From the NCBI GenBank assembly GCA_905478225.1, contig CAJQHR010000021.1, positions 1-64,000 of the forward strand: a DNA stretch of 64,000 nt. Reading direction: 5' to 3'. The DNA comes from an uncultured Crocinitomix sp. (GTDB lineage Bacteria; Bacteroidota; Bacteroidia; Flavobacteriales_D; Crocinitomicaceae). The notes under the pieces were generated by a model. It was not told the DNA's origin. It saw nothing but the letters and a program-made list of their open reading frames with translations, and did no database searches. Position numbers and translations under genes: made by a program. Numbering within the stretch: position 1 is the first letter of the stretch; each line of letters opens with the position of its first letter. This document shows, piece after piece, positions 18,078 through 27,408 of the stretch.

Positions 18078-18632
18078 ATGGCATTAGTAGAATCAAACCC
18101 CTTTGAAATTGGGACCTCAGCTCCAGCGTTTTCGTTATTAAATGTGGTAACAGGACAAACTGATCATTTAACTGAACTAAAAGGAGTAAACGGCACAGTA
18201 ATCATGTTCATCTGCAACCATTGCCCGTTTGTGATTCATGTGAACGAGGAACTTATAAAACTTGCAAACGACTATCACTCAAAAGGAATTAATTTCATTG
18301 CAATTAGTAGCAATGACTTGGTGAACTACCCGCAAGACGGACCTGCACAAATGAAAACAAATGCGTTAAGTCTTCGATATCCATTCCCCTACCTCTATGA
18401 TGAAACTCAAGAAATTGCAAAAGCATATAACGCTGCATGCACTCCTGATTTTTATATTTTTAATCCGGAATTAAAATCTACTTACCACGGGCAATTGGAT
18501 GACTCTCGCCCAGGAAATAACACACCTGTTACTGGTATAGATATTCGCAACACCATTGACGCTTTGCTATACGACATAACTATTGAAGCTTTTCAAAAAC
18601 CAAGTATTGGTTGTAGTATCAAATGGAAATAA
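18078..18632 (+). CDS. Thioredoxin-fold (AhpC/TSA-like) family protein
   Basis: A 184-residue cytoplasmic protein of a family widespread in Bacteroidota and Proteobacteria. It opens MALVESNPFEIGTSAPAFSL, typical of peroxiredoxin-like proteins, and carries the redox motif FICNHCPFVIHVN (C-N-H-C) at about residues 50-53, then AISSNDLVNYPQDGP. It lacks a signal peptide. The family is often described as thioredoxin-like with unknown substrate; disulfide exchange or peroxide reduction is likely. Remarkably, it is intact although the genes on both sides are broken. Confidence 0.85.
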   Translation: MALVESNPFEIGTSAPAFSLLNVVTGQTDHLTELKGVNGTVIMFICNHCPFVIHVNEELIKLANDYHSKGINFIAISSNDLVNYPQDGPAQMKTNALSLRYPFPYLYDETQEIAKAYNAACTPDFYIFNPELKSTYHGQLDDSRPGNNTPVTGIDIRNTIDALLYDITIEAFQKPSIGCSIKWK

Positions 18633-18691
18633 GAATCGAGTAAATGTTTTAGAAAACCTTATCTTAGGTGGAGAAATCAAATCTGTAAAAT

Positions 18692-19063
18692 ATAAAATTA
18701 GGCGCATTTTCATTTAGTTTAAGCGTGAAAGACCTTAAAGCCTCACAAGATTTTTACGAAAAATTAGGGTTCACCACTTTTGCAGGAGGTCTAAAAATGA
18801 ACTATCTCATTATGTAAAACGGAGATACGCTCATTGGTCTTTTTCAAGGGATGTTTGAAAACAATATTCTTACCTTTAATCCCGGATGCGATCAAGATGC
18901 GAAAAACTTAAAATCATTTAAAGATGTAAGAGAAATTCAAGCTTAATTGAAAGAAAAGAGCATAAATCCAAAACGGGAAGTTGATTCCGAAACAACGGGT
19001 CCAGGAAGCATCACTGTAATTGACCCTGATGGCAATGCGATCTTAATTGACCAACACAGATAA
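18692..19063 (+). pseudogene. VOC (glyoxalase-like) protein with lost start and two in-frame stops
   Basis: One unbroken frame of 123 codons reads [52 protein letters not shown] and, at the end, GPGSITVIDPDGNAILIDQH, a complete vicinal-oxygen-chelate domain. The codon expected to be the start is ATA (18692-18694). TAA codons interrupt it at 18815-18817 and 18944-18946. There is no frameshift, so decay has been by base substitution. The family includes small-molecule lyases and resistance proteins; the substrate is unknown. Confidence 0.85.
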
Positions 19064-19077
19064 TTTATTTTGAAACT

Positions 19078-19610
19078 ATGAAAACTTTGCCTGAAATTAA
19101 TACGGCGCAACTTATGCTAAGGCGCATGGAGCTGAAAGACCTACTCTCTTTGGTTAAATATGCAAATAACGAAAAAATTGCAGCCAACATTTTCAATATC
19201 TCCTATCCATACACGGAAAATGATGAAGTAAGAGTTATTGCCAACGGGCTTAGTTTGACCGAGTACTACACCGTCCAAAACAGCTCAGGAGACACAATCA
19301 TTGATGCAACAAATATTACCAGTTCTAATTTAACAGTATACCATGCTACTTTGTAGGTTTAGAAAGCACTATTATTAACCAGAACGTAAAAGTTTATCCA
19401 AACCCAACAAGAAATATTGTAACAATCGATTCACCAAATGGAATTAATCAAATTTCTATTTATAATACAATTGGTGAGTTAATATTTAACAATTTATTTG
19501 TTGAATCAAAAACTGATCTAGATGTATCGTACTTCAATAAAGGTGTTTATGAAATTGTGTTGACTGATAATAAGAACAGAACAACAGTTGAAAAGTTAAT
19601 TATTCATTAA
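19078..19610 (+). pseudogene. Chimera: GNAT acetyltransferase 5' end joined to a T9SS cargo 3' end
   Basis: Codons 1-49 (MKTLPEINTAQLMLRRMELK ... NIFNISYPYTEND) are the start of a RimJ/RimL-type GNAT N-acetyltransferase. At about 19228 the sequence changes to VIANGLSLTEYYTVQNSSGD and DATNITSSNLTVYHAT, which is unlike GNAT and looks like the end of a secreted beta-sandwich protein. After a stop at 19354-19356 and a frame change, a full T9SS type A sorting domain follows (KVYPNPTRNIVTIDS ... KGVYEIVLTDNKN) ending at 19610. A deletion that fused two genes explains this best. Confidence 0.65.
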
Positions 19611-19679
19611 GTAATTTACGAAACAAGTTATCAGCTTAATATTGACATATATTAAGTATTTTAGGTGAAAATCAAATCA

Positions 19680-20675
19680 ATGAAAAGAATTCTTCTACTA
19701 TTTCTGATTTTACCCTCAATTGTTTTTGCTCAATACACTGAAATTCTAGATCAAAACTTCGAAAAAGTCTTAATAGAACTTGGTTATGATAGTAAGATTG
19801 ACGGAAGGGTAGAAACAAACAAAATTAGCCATGTAGAGTCATTAAATTTAAATGTTTATGTATCAGAAATAACTGATTTAACTGGATTACAAGGTTTCAC
19901 ATCTTTAATTGAACTTCACGTACTTGGAGATCACGATATGGGAAGTAATCTTACTGTTTTAGATGTAACTAAGAATATAGCTCTTAAAGAATTTTATTAT
20001 GATTACCATTACGATGGGTTAATTGAGAGTTTAGATCTAACAATGAATGTTGACCTAATACTTTTATCATGTGATTTTAGTTCTTTAAAAAGTTTAGACA
20101 TTTCCAATAATATTAATTTACAAGATCTATATATCCCAGGAAATAACCTTACGACACTAGATGTTAGTCAAAATACTTCGCTCATAGACTTACACTGTGG
20201 ATCAAATCATAATTTAAAAAAACTTGATGTTACAAAAAATACGTTATTAACAGATCTAAATTTTAACTACAATAAAATCAGCAGCATCGATATAGGTAAA
20301 AACAAAAAATTAATTCATTTACATGCACATTCTAATAGAATCAAAAATTTAGACATTAGCAACAACACTGCCCTAAATACTATAGAATGCGGAGATAACA
20401 ATATTAAAAGTATAGATTTAACTAGGCTTACACAATTAACTAATTTATCGTGTTCTAAGAATAAACTTAAAAATTTAAATGTCAGTCAGAATACTGCCTT
20501 AGAAGAATTAAGTTGCTCTGATAATAAAATCAGCCACATAGATTTAAGTAAAAATACTTCTCTAAAACGGTTATACTGCAGAAACAATAAGCTGACATCT
20601 TTAGATTTAACAAATAATAAAATTTTAAAATACCCTAGTTACAAAGGGAATAATATTGACAAGGTGATGAAGTGA
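19680..20675 (+). CDS. Secreted leucine-rich repeat protein
   Basis: A signal peptide (MKRILLLFLILPSIVFAQ) starts at ATG 19680; an upstream GTG at 19665 is less likely. The body is about 12 bacterial-type LRR units of 20-22 residues, such as LDVSQNTSLIDLHCGSN, LDISNNTALNTIECGDN and IDLSKNTSLKRLYCRNN, typical of Bacteroidota surface proteins that bind proteins or glycans. There is no sorting domain. The C-terminus appears cut: one base away from the stop at 20673-20675 another frame continues EFIEYYKIEGENKS and YRLTQADYKALKP to TAA 20764-20766, which reads as the original tail. So the protein may be shortened by about 30 residues. Confidence 0.75.
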   Translation: MKRILLLFLILPSIVFAQYTEILDQNFEKVLIELGYDSKIDGRVETNKISHVESLNLNVYVSEITDLTGLQGFTSLIELHVLGDHDMGSNLTVLDVTKNIALKEFYYDYHYDGLIESLDLTMNVDLILLSCDFSSLKSLDISNNINLQDLYIPGNNLTTLDVSQNTSLIDLHCGSNHNLKKLDVTKNTLLTDLNFNYNKISSIDIGKNKKLIHLHAHSNRIKNLDISNNTALNTIECGDNNIKSIDLTRLTQLTNLSCSKNKLKNLNVSQNTALEELSCSDNKISHIDLSKNTSLKRLYCRNNKLTSLDLTNNKILKYPSYKGNNIDKVMK

Positions 20676-20826
20676 ATTTATTGAATATTATAAAATAGAA
20701 GGAGAAAATAAAAGTGCGGCTCAATATCGTTTAACCCAAGCCGATTATAAAGCACTCAAACCTTAACGTAGAATATAATCCTTAAATTAGGGCAAGACTT
20801 CTAAATCTGGTCACATATGAACATTT

Positions 20827-22731
20827 ATGAAACAAATTCATCTTTATTTTTTATCTCTTTTTCTAATTCTAGGGAATTTTGGTTTTGCACAAACTGATGC
20901 TAACGCTCCTATCCACGGCATAACAATTTATATTGACTATCCAGATGCGCCAGCAATGGTAACAGGCGACCAATTAGATAGTTTAATAAACGGAATCACT
21001 TATACTGAAGCTGGAGTGCAACGAACTTTTCGCGCTTATTGGCACGAACAGTCCATAAGAAACATAGATATTACTCATGATGTATTTTTCTACACCGCTC
21101 CAGAACCCGTTGCTTACTATGAGGCACTGCCTTGGTATGAAGGAATAGTATTGTGGCAAGATGCGCTCGAACATATTATCACAACGCATCCAGATTATAA
21201 CTGGGATGCGTTAACCGATCATGAAGAAGGAGATCCTGGTCCAATTGGGGCGCTGCGATCCGTCATGATTATCAGCAGCGCATGGGGACCTACAGGTGTT
21301 GGCGCGTCACATGGTCCAAACTGGACATTATCCAACGGACAGCGCGTCGGTCGAATTTATGGCTCTGTATTACAAGCACCTTGGGATATTGACAACAATA
21401 TCTTTATGACGCTTCACGAAGCAGGTCATGGTGTCTTCGGCTTGCCGGACACTTATGATACCGAGTATGATTCTGGAGGAACCTCTTTTTATACATTAAT
21501 GTCTGGCGGTAAACCAGATATTGAGCCAATTGGCGGTCCTTTTTTAGCTGAGCAAAATTGGGGTCATTTATTAGAGCCTTCTACTGGCACGACAACAACA
21601 ATTACTTTACGCGCTGATAGTGATAGCATTGTAGTGATTCGAAATCCTCATGATCTCTTAGAGTTTTACACACTTGAAGTGCGGAATAGCTCGCGCATTG
21701 GAAATTCTCTCTTTCCTGTTCCGCTTGGATTATTGATTTGGCATACGGACACGAAAGTAAATTCCTCCAATAGAAATGAGGACATGACTGAACTCTTGCA
21801 CTATAGGCATTCTATTGAACAAGCAGATGGTTTATTTGAGCTAGAAGGAGGATTAGATCCTGGGGGAAACGCAGGCGATATTTATTTGGCGGGCGATTCA
21901 TTCACACCAACATCAGTTCCCAATACAAACTGGTGGTCGGGAGAATTTTCTGGAGTTGAAATAACAGCCATTGAATTAATTGGAACAAACAAAATACGAT
22001 TCACCGTTACTATACCTGAAATACATGAGGACCATTATCCAGAGATTTCTCAAGATGACTGGACACTAATTAGTGCAGACGCACCACAAATAGGTTATGA
22101 AGGAGACAAATCTTTTGATGGAGATTTATCCACTTATTATCATGTTCCATGGGGAAATACAGAACCGCGATCTCATGATCTTGTGATTGATTTAAACGAG
22201 GATTATACCGTCAATGAATTTTACTATACCGCTAATTCGAACATGTCTCCCCCATGGGAAGGAAGAATTGAAAATTATGAGTTATATATTAGTTCGGATG
22301 GAGTTGATTGGGGAGCGCCTATTGCGGAGGGAACATTATTCAGAACAGGAATCAGACAGTATGTTCTATTTCCGGAAGCAAACGGAAGGTATTTGAAATT
22401 TTCGGCAGTCAATGCTTTTGATGATGATGTTCGCACCTCGGTTGTTGAAATTAATTTAAGGGGATTTCCAACGGCAGAAGCCAATTTGGCGGAAAAAACT
22501 CCATCAGAAATCAAGATTTATCCAAATCCAGCGAATAACCAATTGTTCGTTCAAGCAAACACCATTGAGCCGATAGAAATTCAAGTCTTTACACTGAATG
22601 GTCAATTACTCCTGACTGAATCAGCAATAACGGATCACAAAATTGATGTTTCAAATTTAAGTTCAGGGGTATATTTAATAAGAATAGGTACTGCCAAAAA
22701 AACAGAAATTTTGAAATTCACGAAACTTTAA
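20827..22731 (+). CDS. Secreted M6-like metalloprotease with discoidin-like and T9SS type A domains
   Basis: A signal peptide (MKQIHLYFLSLFLILGNFGFAQ) precedes a zinc protease domain with TLHEAGHGVFGLPDTYD at about residues 196-212; the HExxH and the downstream Gly and Asp fit immune-inhibitor-A-like M6 proteases. Around residues 410-560 lies an F5/8 type C (discoidin)-like beta-sandwich (GYEGDKSFDGDLSTYYHVPW, YEVYISSDGVDW-like region), probably glycan-binding. The last about 75 residues are a T9SS type A sorting domain (KIYPNPANNQLFVQA ... SSGVYLIRIGT). It should be exported across the outer membrane and used for extracellular protein breakdown. The gene is intact within an eroded region. 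Confidence 0.85.
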   Translation: MKQIHLYFLSLFLILGNFGFAQTDANAPIHGITIYIDYPDAPAMVTGDQLDSLINGITYTEAGVQRTFRAYWHEQSIRNIDITHDVFFYTAPEPVAYYEALPWYEGIVLWQDALEHIITTHPDYNWDALTDHEEGDPGPIGALRSVMIISSAWGPTGVGASHGPNWTLSNGQRVGRIYGSVLQAPWDIDNNIFMTLHEAGHGVFGLPDTYDTEYDSGGTSFYTLMSGGKPDIEPIGGPFLAEQNWGHLLEPSTGTTTTITLRADSDSIVVIRNPHDLLEFYTLEVRNSSRIGNSLFPVPLGLLIWHTDTKVNSSNRNEDMTELLHYRHSIEQADGLFELEGGLDPGGNAGDIYLAGDSFTPTSVPNTNWWSGEFSGVEITAIELIGTNKIRFTVTIPEIHEDHYPEISQDDWTLISADAPQIGYEGDKSFDGDLSTYYHVPWGNTEPRSHDLVIDLNEDYTVNEFYYTANSNMSPPWEGRIENYELYISSDGVDWGAPIAEGTLFRTGIRQYVLFPEANGRYLKFSAVNAFDDDVRTSVVEINLRGFPTAEANLAEKTPSEIKIYPNPANNQLFVQANTIEPIEIQVFTLNGQLLLTESAITDHKIDVSNLSSGVYLIRIGTAKKTEILKFTKL

Positions 22732-22737
22732 ATCACA

Positions 22738-23783
22738 GTGAAAAGCCTACTTCTATTGCGATCATTCTCGTTTCAGCCTTGATTGGCTGCAAAAAGAATG
22801 AACCCATGACGAATTTAGATCCTGGATTAATCGAAAATCAAACATTTGACAGAACTGTTTTAATCGACGGTCATGAATATGATGGCACAATTATAAAAAA
22901 CAGTGTATTTGAAAACATTAGTGGTGACGGTTTACAAATTCGAGATGTCAATGATCTTTGTATTGAAAACTGCACGTTTAAAAATATCTCAGAAAACGCC
23001 ATTCGATTTAGAAATAGCGGCGGTTCAGATGGCGTAAAAATTCTCAATAATAACATTTCTGAAATTGATCACAATGGAATTTTAGCCGCCGAGAATCATA
23101 TTAACTCCACAATAAAAGGCAATACCATTTACAACGTGCTTTAGAAAACACAAACAGTATTGCTGGACATCCGCACCACGGAATATACTTTCAAGGCTTT
23201 AATGTTACAATTACCGAAAACATCATCCATGACATTTCCAATTCACAAGGAAACTGCGTAAGTATTCGAACTTATGGCGTGGTTTCAAAAAACATTCTTT
23301 ACAATGCTACCGATCACGGAATCCGTTACTTTTCGGATCATCCGGGAGACGATAAATTATTATTAATTGAGAATAACTTCATGTACGACAAGGGTAAACG
23401 CGGAGTAATTTAGCGAGCAATGGGACAAGCGCTAACCATATTGGCGAAGCACTAGTGCGGTTCAATACCATCATTTCATTAGACAAATCTCCATAAGCAC
23501 AAATGATGAATTGACTGGAGTCGACCTAAATTTCCTGGGGAACATACTCATTCGAACAGACGGTGGAACTGAATTTATTTTCAGCGGCTTAGCCTATACA
23601 GATTGGTATAATTTATCGGGCAATGGCGATATCGGGTTTGTAAATTTTGCAAGTCGAGATTTACATTTAACAATAGCATCTGAAGCCATAGGTTTTGCAG
23701 TTGGGATTGAGAATTATCCCGAGGCTGACATTGACGGTGACCTAAGAGATGCTATACTGGATGCTGGAGCAGATCAAAATTAA
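22738..23783 (+). pseudogene. Right-handed parallel beta-helix lipoprotein, multiply frameshifted
   Basis: A GTG at 22738 begins a signal that shifts frame within its first codons and then reads AIILVSALIGCKKNEP, an apparent lipobox. Beta-helix rungs follow: GTIIKNSVFENISGDGLQIR and NCTFKNISENAIRFRNSGG. After a stop at 23142-23144 the frame shifts to NSIAGHPHHGIYFQGFN and KNILYNATDHGIRYFSDHPG, stops near 23411, shifts again to HIGEALVRFNTIISLDKSP, and ends with GVDLNFLGNILIR and a tail typical of such proteins (DIDGDLRDAILDAGADQN). At least three frame changes make it a clear pseudogene. The intact relatives are pectate-lyase-like surface proteins. Confidence 0.75.
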
Positions 23784-23818
23784 TAGTCAAATAAAATAAT
23801 ACCCTACTGCTAAAAAAG

Positions 23819-24145
23819 CTACTTCAACTTATCGTTTTCAAGATGACGTGTATTATCACGTTTGGTTTTCTTGTCGAGATTCTTTTTGAGCGCTTCTTCC
23901 AAATCAATTCCTGTTTGATTCGCCAAACAAATGAGTACCCAAAGCACATCCGCCATCTCATCTCCAAGGTCCTTGTTTTTATCAGACTCTTTTTCAGATT
24001 GTTCGCCATATCGCCGTGAAATAATGCGAGCCACTTCCCCAACCTCTTCGGTCAATTGCGCCATATTGGTCAATTCGTTAAAATAACGAACGCCATAGGT
24101 TTTAATCCAATTATCCACTAAATCTTGCGCTTCCTTTATTGTCAT
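23819..24145 (-). CDS. MazG-like nucleotide pyrophosphohydrolase
   Basis: A 108-residue all-helical protein of the MazG/dUTPase superfamily, which hydrolyses (d)NTPs to monophosphates and pyrophosphate. The metal-binding motif is visible as ELTNMAQLTEEVGEVARI (ExxE) and, 30 residues on, DLGDEMADVLWVLICLAN (ExxD). The single-domain length fits the small phage/Bacteroidota type rather than the two-domain enzyme. Its ATG overlaps the stop of the upstream rfaE2-like gene by four bases, so they share a transcript. A house-cleaning role is likely, with the exact nucleotide unknown. Confidence 0.88.
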   Translation of the reverse strand: MTIKEAQDLVDNWIKTYGVRYFNELTNMAQLTEEVGEVARIISRRYGEQSEKESDKNKDLGDEMADVLWVLICLANQTGIDLEEALKKNLDKKTKRDNTRHLENDKLK

Positions 24146-24657
24146 TTCTTTAATTTATTAATCAAACCTGTGGTTGAAAAACCATCTACTAAATCAATTG
24201 TTTTTACCTCACCATTATTCGCTAGAACAACTTCGCGACCAACAATGTATTGCTTCGAATTTTTATCTTCTTCCGCTGGATTGTAATCCCCTCCTTTGAC
24301 CAAAACATCCGGTTTTAGCCTCGTAATCATATCAAGTGGCGTGTCAGCATCAAATTCAATCACATAGTCCACAAATCCTAACCCGGCAATAATCGTTGAC
24401 CTCGCATCAAATTTATTTATTGGACGATCCTCTCCCTTTCCTTGGAGTTTAACAGAATCATCACTATTGAGTGCCAAAACGAGCACATCACCACAATCTG
24501 CAGCAGCAGCCAAATACGAAACGTGACCTTTGTGCAAGATATCAAAACAGCCGTTTGTGAAAACCACTTTTTTACCTGCCACTTTGCACGCTTCTAATTC
24601 AATTATAAGTTGAGATTCGTTAAGAATTTTCTGATTCAGTTTCTGTAAGTGGCTCAT
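24142..24657 (-). CDS. rfaE2: D-glycero-beta-D-manno-heptose 1-phosphate adenylyltransferase-like
   Basis: Cytidylyltransferase-family enzyme equivalent to the C-terminal half of HldE. It makes ADP-heptose or a related nucleotide sugar for surface glycans. The nucleotidyltransferase signature is clear: VVFTNGCFDILHKGHVSYL, with the HxGH motif, then LNSDDSVKLQGKGEDRPIN and DVLVKGGDYNPAE. From ATG 24657 the protein is 171 residues; longer starts would lie deeper in the upstream gene, which already overlaps this one by 38 bases. No heptose kinase domain is attached, and no other heptose gene is next to it. Confidence 0.88.
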   Translation of the reverse strand: MSHLQKLNQKILNESQLIIELEACKVAGKKVVFTNGCFDILHKGHVSYLAAAADCGDVLVLALNSDDSVKLQGKGEDRPINKFDARSTIIAGLGFVDYVIEFDADTPLDMITRLKPDVLVKGGDYNPAEEDKNSKQYIVGREVVLANNGEVKTIDLVDGFSTTGLINKLKK

Positions 24658-25678
24658 TCTTGTCAAATTTAACATTTTTGCCATTAAGTGCCAACGAAAT
24701 CAGACCGAGCACAATCATTAATAAGGTTTGTGAGGTCCAATTTATCCAACCAATTGCTAGTGCATCTGGTAAGATTCCACTATAATCAGCATCAGCCATG
24801 TAAATGGTTAAGATTAAACCTACAAAAGCAGGATAAACGCCAATTCCACCTTGAACCAAAATCATTCCTAATGTACCCGCTATGAAACCAGCTAGAATGG
24901 CATCCCAGCCTAGATTCGCGGTTGAATCTAGTGCATATAAACAAACCGTGAAGTTGGCGATATACATGATCCAAACAAAAAATGTGTGACCTATGAAAGG
25001 TAATTTTTGCTTTGTTTTAAAAATAGAAAAAATTCCCTCAAACAATCCTTTAACGAAACTTACGATTTTCGCTCGAAATGATTTTTTGAGAATCGTTAAC
25101 ACTACAGCTCCGACAACTCCAGCAATGATGGCGTATTTCACTATCATTCCTAAAACGGTGAATACCGCCCCGTTACCACATGCAGACATTCCTTCATTAA
25201 ACGTTGCAATTTTTTGCTGGAACAATTCTATTTTATCGAATTGCAACGCCAAGGCAATTAAAGAAACAATTCCTAACATCACCACGTCAACAGCACGCTC
25301 GGCTACTATGGTTCCAAATCCTTTCTGAAAAGGGACATTTTCTGTTTTTGAAAGCACTCCTGCTCTACTTGCCTCTCCAGCACGTGGAAAAATGATGTTA
25401 ACGATATAGCCTATCATCAAGGCGTGATATGCATTCCAGAATTTAATGTTAAAACCCATTGGTTTTAGCAAGTATCGCCAACGATACGCGCGACTTACGT
25501 GACTTAGAAAGGCAAAAATTAAAGCTATAAATACCCAGAAATAATTTGCTTTTCCAAATGCGGCGAATAAATCTTTCTTTTGATCTTCGCAAAGTGCATC
25601 ATAGAATAGCCAAATTAAAAACACGCCAAATCCGAGTGGTGAAATGATTTTGAGGGCTGAAATAATTTTTGACTTCAT
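24620..25678 (-). CDS. Flippase-like multi-spanning membrane protein (lysylphosphatidylglycerol synthase TM family)
   Basis: A 352-residue inner-membrane protein with about eight hydrophobic segments, matching the UPF0104/AglD-like family. Recognisable parts are SHVSRAYRWRYLLKPMG after the second helix, IFPRAGEASRAGVLSKTENVP, GTIVAERAVDVVML and GGIGVYPAFVGLIL. The catalytic domain of MprF-type enzymes is absent, as in many relatives that move lipid-linked sugars. The 3' end overlaps the rfaE2-like gene by 38 bases, which suggests a shared role in cell-envelope glycolipids. Substrate unknown. Confidence 0.82.
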   Translation of the reverse strand: MKSKIISALKIISPLGFGVFLIWLFYDALCEDQKKDLFAAFGKANYFWVFIALIFAFLSHVSRAYRWRYLLKPMGFNIKFWNAYHALMIGYIVNIIFPRAGEASRAGVLSKTENVPFQKGFGTIVAERAVDVVMLGIVSLIALALQFDKIELFQQKIATFNEGMSACGNGAVFTVLGMIVKYAIIAGVVGAVVLTILKKSFRAKIVSFVKGLFEGIFSIFKTKQKLPFIGHTFFVWIMYIANFTVCLYALDSTANLGWDAILAGFIAGTLGMILVQGGIGVYPAFVGLILTIYMADADYSGILPDALAIGWINWTSQTLLMIVLGLISLALNGKNVKFDKNEPLTETESENS

Positions 25679-25738
25679 TCAGTGGTTTTTGGAAGACATG
25701 CAAATTTGCATTAACGTCAAATCATTGGACTAATTGTA

Positions 25739-26089
25739 TTAATTCAATTTATTAGTTTCTGTATTAGGAAAAATTAACGCAGGTTTAAATGTTTTCGCTT
25801 CTTCGAAATCCATAAACCCGTATCCAATAATGATAATGATATCACCAACCGCCACGCGCCGCGCAGCAGGTCCGTTCAAACAAATCCCGCCTTCACCGCG
25901 CTGTCCTGCTATGGCATAGGTTTCAATTCGTTCACCATTATTAATGTTGACAATTTGTACTTTTTCGCCTTCAATTATATTGGCGGCTTCCAAAAGATCG
26001 GGATCTGTTGTTATACTTCCAATATAATTCAAATCCGCCTCGGTAACCTTTACCCGGTGAATTTTCGACTTTAATGCTTGTATTAACAT
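25739..26089 (-). CDS. panD: Aspartate 1-decarboxylase proenzyme
   Basis: Makes beta-alanine from aspartate for pantothenate and CoA synthesis. The proenzyme self-cleaves before a Ser to form the pyruvoyl group: here Gly24-Ser25 in [11 protein letters not shown]. Other family blocks are [14 protein letters not shown] at the start, [39 protein letters not shown] and [13 protein letters not shown]. The 116-residue length is usual. The downstream 60 bases to the flippase-like gene allow read-through. panB and panC are not here. Confidence 0.96.
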   Translation of the reverse strand: MLIQALKSKIHRVKVTEADLNYIGSITTDPDLLEAANIIEGEKVQIVNINNGERIETYAIAGQRGEGGICLNGPAARRVAVGDIIIIIGYGFMDFEEAKTFKPALIFPNTETNKLN

Positions 26090-26325
26090 ATGCTAAAAAT
26101 GTGGTGCAAATTTACGTTTTTTAGATAAACAATTGTCAAATGCCTCATTTAGTTCATGAAACTATTGAACTTTTTGTTAAGCCCACATGATTACTTAAGC
26201 AACAATCACGCCGAATTTTTGTATTAACGAAAAAATTAATATTATTGCTTTAAGACATAATCTAAAGCGGGTTAGCGAGAGTATGAAAATCGAGGACTTG
26301 AATAAGCTCCTCCAACCAAACATGA

Positions 26326-27408
26326 TTATGAATTACTCATTAAAAATGCCTTCAAGAATTCATCAATTTCACCATTCATAACACCGTCCACATTAGATGT
26401 TTCATATCCCGTTCGGACATCTTTCACCAATTTATATGGCTGCATAACGTAGTTACGTATTTGAGATCCCCACTCAATTTTCATTTTTCCGGCTTCAATC
26501 GCATTTTGTTTTTCCATGCGTTTACGCAATTCTAATTCATACAATTGTGACTTTAACAATTGCATGGCTTTTTCCTTATTCGCTAATTGTGAGCGAGATT
26601 CAGAATTTTCAATAATAATACCCGAAGAGGCATGTCTTAATCGCACTGCAGTTTCTACTTTATTTACATTTTGACCACCTGCCCCACCTGCTCTAAAAGT
26701 TTCATAAGTTATTTCAGCAGGATTTACATGAATTTCAATAGAATCATCCACTAGAGGATAAACATAAACAGATGCAAAAGAAGTGTGACGCTTAGCATTA
26801 GAATCGAAAGGAGAAATTCGAACAAGGCGGTGAACCCCATTTTCGCCTTTTAAATAACCGAAAGCAAAATCGCCATCAAATTCTAATGTAACCGTTTTAA
26901 TTCCGGCCACATCACCAGCTTGATAATTTATTTCTTTCAGCTTCATTCCGTTTCTTTCGCCCCACATCATATACATACGCATTAACATATTTGCCCAGTC
27001 GCAACTTTCCGTACCACCAGCCCCAGCTGTGATTTGGAGCACGGCTTTAAAATTATCTTCCTCTGCCTTTAGCATATTCTTAAGTTCCAATGCTTCCAAA
27101 TTATCGGTTGACGAATCATAATGCTTCACGACTTCACTCTCCTCCACCTCATCCATTTCATAGAACTCGATCAATACTTTCAAATCTTCTAATTCCGTAT
27201 TTACTCCTTCATAAGAATCTATCCAGTATTTTTTGTTTCGCATTTTCTTTAAAATCAACTCGGCTGCTTTAGGGTCATCCCAAAATGTTGGATCTTGAGA
27301 TTTCAATTCGTCCTCGCGCACATCAATCCGTTTGTCCTCAATTTTGAGGTACCCGTATAATTCATTGACACGTCTTTCGAAATCTTTAAGTTGATCTGAT
27401 GTTACCAT
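26326..27408 (-). CDS. prfB: Peptide chain release factor 2 (no programmed frameshift)
   Basis: RF2 ends translation at UGA and UAA. The stop-codon-reading tripeptide SPF is at about residues 199-201 (VRISPFDSNAKRHTSF) and the peptidyl-hydrolysis motif GGQ at 244-246 (RAGGAGGQNVNKVETAVRLR). In many bacteria prfB contains a +1 frameshift at an in-frame UGA near codon 25. Here the matching place reads GYLKIEDKRID in a single frame (CTCAAAATT, no TGA), so the full 360-residue protein is made directly from ATG 27408. The gene is followed by 236 bases without a gene before panD's promoter side. Confidence 0.96.
   Translation of the reverse strand: MVTSDQLKDFERRVNELYGYLKIEDKRIDVREDELKSQDPTFWDDPKAAELILKKMRNKKYWIDSYEGVNTELEDLKVLIEFYEMDEVEESEVVKHYDSSTDNLEALELKNMLKAEEDNFKAVLQITAGAGGTESCDWANMLMRMYMMWGERNGMKLKEINYQAGDVAGIKTVTLEFDGDFAFGYLKGENGVHRLVRISPFDSNAKRHTSFASVYVYPLVDDSIEIHVNPAEITYETFRAGGAGGQNVNKVETAVRLRHASSGIIIENSESRSQLANKEKAMQLLKSQLYELELRKRMEKQNAIEAGKMKIEWGSQIRNYVMQPYKLVKDVRTGYETSNVDGVMNGEIDEFLKAFLMSNS

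Noticed and set aside
17236-19610. Mobile genetic element as the cause of the decayed cluster
   Set aside because: I see no transposase, integrase, inverted terminal repeat or target duplication; the damage is point substitution, small indels and one fusion.
20677-20766. Separate small gene after the LRR protein
   Set aside because: No start codon; better explained as the frameshifted tail of the LRR gene.
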